Assembly: GCF_001685485.1 (NCBI RefSeq)
Contig: NZ_BDEL01000001.1
Location: 927,501 to 991,500 of the forward strand
Source: Formosa haliotis
GTDB taxonomy: Bacteria > Bacteroidota > Bacteroidia > Flavobacteriales > Flavobacteriaceae
Length of the DNA: 64,000 nucleotides
Direction: 5' to 3'
In this document: positions 63,882 to 64,000 of the stretch, in pieces
Layout of the letters: every line of letters starts with the position of its first letter
Numbering within the stretch: the first letter of the stretch is position 1
The notes under the pieces: model-generated
Database searches by the model: none
Told to the model about the DNA's origin: nothing
The model's input: only the letters and a program-made list of their open reading frames with translations
Made by a program: the position numbers and the translations under genes

Positions 63882-64000
63882 ATGGCCGACACACCTTCTA
63901 ATATGATGCCCCTTGGAACGCAAGCTCCAGATTTCAATTTACTAGATACCGTTTCTAATCAATTCAAATCCTTAAGTCAACTTAAAGGCACACATGCCAC
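63882..64000 (+). CDS. Thioredoxin-like (redoxin/AhpC-TSA) protein, 5' part
   Basis: Forty codons before the window ends: MADTPSNMMPLGTQAPDFNLLD then TVSNQFKSLSQLKGTHAT. GTQAPDFNLLD and LSQLKG are the N-terminal marks of the redoxin/thioredoxin-like family; the cysteine motif lies beyond the window. It is probably a peroxiredoxin-like or thioredoxin-family protein. It has no signal peptide. Confidence 0.85.
   Translation, partial: MADTPSNMMPLGTQAPDFNLLDTVSNQFKSLSQLKGTHA

Overview
The window comes from a low-GC member of the Bacteroidota, almost certainly a marine-type Flavobacteriaceae. The evidence is the partial 16S rRNA, promoters of the TAnnTTTG (-7) type with a TTG element about 20 nt upstream, almost no Shine-Dalgarno sequences, and typical families (FecA-like receptor with a carboxypeptidase-like N-terminal domain, DUF4252, DUF1573-YajC, PspC with PadR, leucine dehydrogenase, DUF3276). 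I do not assign a genus. All calls rest on reading the sequence and translations; no database search was run.

Layout. 1-2000: the 5' three quarters of a 16S gene on the minus strand, then a long leader with a tandem array of rRNA promoter units. 2000-16500: housekeeping and stress genes (YhhN, ECF sigma factor, acyltransferase, Nudix, cyclophilin lipoprotein, TRIC-like channel, Dps divergent from OxyR, membrane MutS-like ATPase, PadR-PspC operon, thioredoxin reductase). 16600-18000: small membrane stress proteins, including a 53-residue DUF1328 gene. 18300-21400: a Nudix-type sugar regulator divergent from galK-galT, with an 18+18 bp perfect inverted repeat between them. 21400-33600: a carbon-metabolism region with a 602-residue nitronate-monooxygenase-like protein, a broken Gfo/Idh oxidoreductase, a 1159-residue protein that I read as a PPi-type PEP carboxykinase, tRNA-Arg, and the operon kdgK - PPi-type phosphofructokinase - KDPG aldolase facing a LacI-type repressor. 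33800-41600: an imelysin / di-heme oxidoreductase / HTTM / TonB-receptor metal-uptake cluster. 41700-49500: transaldolase, SDR, SRP RNA, lipoproteins and an amidohydrolase. 49700-51050: arsR-arsM with a clear operator. 51000-64000: ATP-pyrophosphatase, S41 protease, sigma factor with DUF4252 proteins, nusB-DUF1573-yajC, leucine dehydrogenase, a frameshifted ABC exporter, DUF3276, a second acyltransferase, CsaA, and the start of a thioredoxin-family gene.

How the genes work together. The most interesting unit is the KDG/Entner-Doudoroff operon. KDG is phosphorylated to KDPG and split to pyruvate and glyceraldehyde-3-phosphate. The enzyme encoded between these two steps carries the residues of pyrophosphate-dependent phosphofructokinase (GGDD, PKTIDND). 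A probable PPi-dependent PEP carboxykinase lies just beyond the operon. A near-palindromic site (CAAACGWTTG) overlaps the promoters of both kdgK and the lacI-type gene and occurs a third time upstream of the carboxykinase candidate. This suggests a co-regulated, pyrophosphate-linked route from uronate breakdown to gluconeogenesis.

A caution for any reader: four genes (cyclophilin lipoprotein, Gfo/Idh oxidoreductase, a DUF2807-like lipoprotein, ABC exporter) are broken by single-base indels in A or T runs, and one of them also has an in-frame stop. Homopolymer sequencing error is a serious explanation, although one site is an exact A AAA AAG slippery heptamer.
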